From Bacillus oleivorans (GTDB lineage Bacteria; Bacillota; Bacilli; Bacillales; JC228): a stretch of 64,000 nucleotides of DNA. Shown here piece by piece: positions 62,600 through 64,000 of the stretch (the first letter of the stretch is position 1; the number at the start of each line of letters is the position of its first letter). A program made the translations under genes and the position numbers. Location: the NCBI RefSeq assembly GCF_900207585.1, contig NZ_OAOP01000005.1, positions 1-64,000 of the forward strand, in the 5' to 3' direction. The notes below the pieces were generated by a model. It had not been told where the DNA came from, did not search any database, and saw only the letters and a program-made list of their open reading frames with translations.

Positions 62600-62875
62600 A
62601 TGTTCATCTTATTGGAGAAAGCTATTATTGGTATGGCATTTTTGCGTTTGTTATCAGGGAGTTTAGAAATTTTTGCAGCCCTATTAATTTTAAAATTTAA
62701 TGACGTTGAAAAAGCACTGGTTGTTAATAGTTCTCTCGCATTAATTGGCCCGATCGTTTTGATTGTCACCACTGCAATCGGACTGTTTGGGATAGCAGAG
62801 AAAATCTCCTTTACGAAAATTATTTGGATTGCCTGCGGGGTCGGATGTATCTTATATGGCGTTAAAAGTCATTAA
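62600..62875 (+). CDS. yqhV: DUF2619 (YqhV-like) membrane protein (91 aa)
   Basis: Three membrane helices with FLRLLSGSLEIFAALLILKF, SSLALIGPIVLI and WIACGVGCILYG, the YqhV pattern. GGAGGAG lies 6 bases before the ATG. In B. subtilis yqhV lies near sporulation genes; here it stands alone. Function unknown. Confidence 0.72.
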   Translation: MFILLEKAIIGMAFLRLLSGSLEIFAALLILKFNDVEKALVVNSSLALIGPIVLIVTTAIGLFGIAEKISFTKIIWIACGVGCILYGVKSH

Positions 62876-62879
62876 AATA

Positions 62880-62930
62880 GAGAGGATGCATCATAACGGG
62901 TGAACTCCCCTTGTGATGCATCCTCTTTTA
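62880..62930. terminator. Terminator hairpin
   Basis: GAGGATGCATCA and TGATGCATCCTC form a 12-bp stem followed by TTTTA. Confidence 0.88.
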
Positions 62931-62939
62931 TTTTTATTG

Positions 62940-63110
62940 CTCTGTTAAACTTGACTGTTGATTTCCGCTCTAGTGCGCTTGCTTTTCTCGCAGGACAAGG
63001 AATGCTTCGGCAGCGATACATCGCACGAAGAAAATGCGCATGCATTTTCGAGGATTCTCGCGCACTTCTGCTCCAATTACCTATGTTATAAAATCAACAT
63101 TAACCCTTAA
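62940..63110. repeat. Bacillaceae-type intergenic palindromic repeat
   Basis: Starts TTGACTGTTGATTTCCGCTC and ends with CTCCAATTACCT...ATCAACA; TCTCGCGCACTTCTGCTCC near the end is the inverted counterpart of the opening. Closely similar GC-rich palindromes ('GTTGATTTCCGCTCC...GGAGTCGCGC') are scattered between genes in many Bacillaceae. Confidence 0.6.
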
Positions 63111-63131
63111 CACTGCCATTTTTATAAAAGC

Positions 63132-64000
63132 TTATTCAGTTCTAACTGGACCGCCTGCTTTTTCAATTTCTTCTGCTATGTCCTGGAACTTGGCAAAGTT
63201 TTCTTTAAATTTTTTCGCGAGTTCAAGGGCTTTTAGTTCGTAGGCTTCTTTATGTTCCCAAGTTCTTGCAGGCTGGAGCACATGATCAGGCACACCAGGT
63301 ACATGAACAGGAATATATAATCCGAAAATAGGATCCCTTACAGTTTCCGTAGAGTTTAGCTCTCCATTTAAAGCAGCTTGCACCATGGCGCGGGTAAACT
63401 GAAGCTTCATTCTTTTTCCTACTCCGAATTCTCCTCCTGTCCAGCCGGTATTAACAAGAAAGACTTGGACTTCGTGCTCGTCAATTTTTTCACCCAGCAT
63501 CTTTGCATATCTTTGTGCCGGGAGCGGAAGGAATGGAGCACCGAAGCAGGTTGAGAAAGTCGCTTGTGGAGAAGTAACTCCACGCTCTGTTCCCGCAAGT
63601 TTGCTCGTATATCCGCTTAAGAAATGATACATCGCCTGCTCTTTTGTTAATTTTGAAATCGGTGGAAGTACACCGAAAGCATCAGCTGTTAAAAAGATAA
63701 TTGTATTTGGGTGACCTGCAACCGATGGATAGGCAATATTGGACATATTTTCAAGCGGATAGGCAGCACGTGTATTTTCGGTCAGTGAGCTATCATCGTA
63801 ATCGGCTTCTCTCGTATCAGGATCGATCATAACATTTTCTAAAACCGCACCAAAACGAATAGCTTCAAAAATCTGCGGTTCCTTTTCTTGTGAGAGATTG
63901 ATACATTTTGCATAGCAACCTCCTTCAATGTTAAAAATACCGTTTGCAGACCAGCCGTGCTCATCATCGCCGATCAGTTTGCGATTGGGGTCAGCTGAGA
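63132..64000 (-). CDS. pckA: Phosphoenolpyruvate carboxykinase (ATP), C-terminal part
   Basis: The frame stays open past the window end; about 289 C-terminal residues are visible. [18 protein letters not shown] and [16 protein letters not shown] are active-site blocks of the ATP-dependent enzyme, and [17 protein letters not shown] lies further on. It converts oxaloacetate to phosphoenolpyruvate in gluconeogenesis. The stop is at 63132; the 5' half, its start and regulation are outside the window. Confidence 0.95.
   Translation of the reverse strand, partial: SADPNRKLIGDDEHGWSANGIFNIEGGCYAKCINLSQEKEPQIFEAIRFGAVLENVMIDPDTREADYDDSSLTENTRAAYPLENMSNIAYPSVAGHPNTIIFLTADAFGVLPPISKLTKEQAMYHFLSGYTSKLAGTERGVTSPQATFSTCFGAPFLPLPAQRYAKMLGEKIDEHEVQVFLVNTGWTGGEFGVGKRMKLQFTRAMVQAALNGELNSTETVRDPIFGLYIPVHVPGVPDHVLQPARTWEHKEAYELKALELAKKFKENFAKFQDIAEEIEKAGGPVRTE

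Overview
The window looks like a chromosome segment of a low-GC Gram-positive endospore-forming rod of the Bacillaceae. The core genes resemble and are ordered like the Bacillus subtilis ytk/ytl/ytm, men, luxS and pckA neighbourhood. The tRNA array Val-Thr-Lys-Leu-Gly-Leu-Arg-Pro-Ala-Met-Ile-Ser-fMet-Asp-Phe-His-Gly-Ile-Asn-Ser-Glu has the order of the B. subtilis trnB cluster. No search was run; all names come from reading motifs and recalled family features.

Bases 1 to about 23,520 are accessory DNA: very AT-rich, with many short orphan genes, insertion-sequence remnants and recombinases. The right border is the 3' end of a tRNA-Ala(GGC) gene, next to an excisionase-like gene and a tyrosine integrase, as in an integrative element. 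The left border is not visible. The cargo includes three large genes that look like anti-phage or conflict proteins: a nuclease-STAND ATPase of 1264 aa (6736-10530), an RloC/PrrC-type ATPase with a zinc-hook-like pair of Cys and an intact candidate anticodon-nuclease triad (11366-13624), and an alpha/beta-hydrolase fused to a NACHT-type NTPase (14325-17351). A second mobile module, an overlapping operon of small genes ending in two different large serine recombinases (17797-21402), lies between the cargo and the integrase. Just downstream of it a short motif occurs four times, in both orientations.

Bases 23,600-35,800 carry a cell-wall amidase, a CoA-transferase with a LytTR regulator, a glycine-betaine-type ABC transporter (binding protein, permease, CBS-containing ATPase), a LysE exporter, an MgtC-like protein, an EamA transporter and a GNAT acetyltransferase. 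Bases 36,037-38,620 hold a 5S rRNA gene without 16S/23S in view, followed by 21 tRNAs. Two of these (fMet and Gly-TCC) are preceded by truncated 5' copies of themselves joined to related inserts of about 120-130 bp that appear to share a covarying structure. An array of about ten 52-bp terminator-like repeats follows (38,743-39,240).

Bases 39,244-64,000 hold a DUF2935 protein, menA, the divergent menF-menD-menH-menB-menE genes (menC is not here), DUF1540, yidD, luxS, ytzI-like, dps, a holin-like gene, a lipoprotein, ytkD, the ytlA-C-D transporter, ytmA-ytmB, YitT, an MFS pump, DUF3231, ssuA-C-B, a YqhV-like gene and the 3' part of pckA cut by the window end. Several dispersed palindromic or tandem repeat families occupy the gaps in this half.
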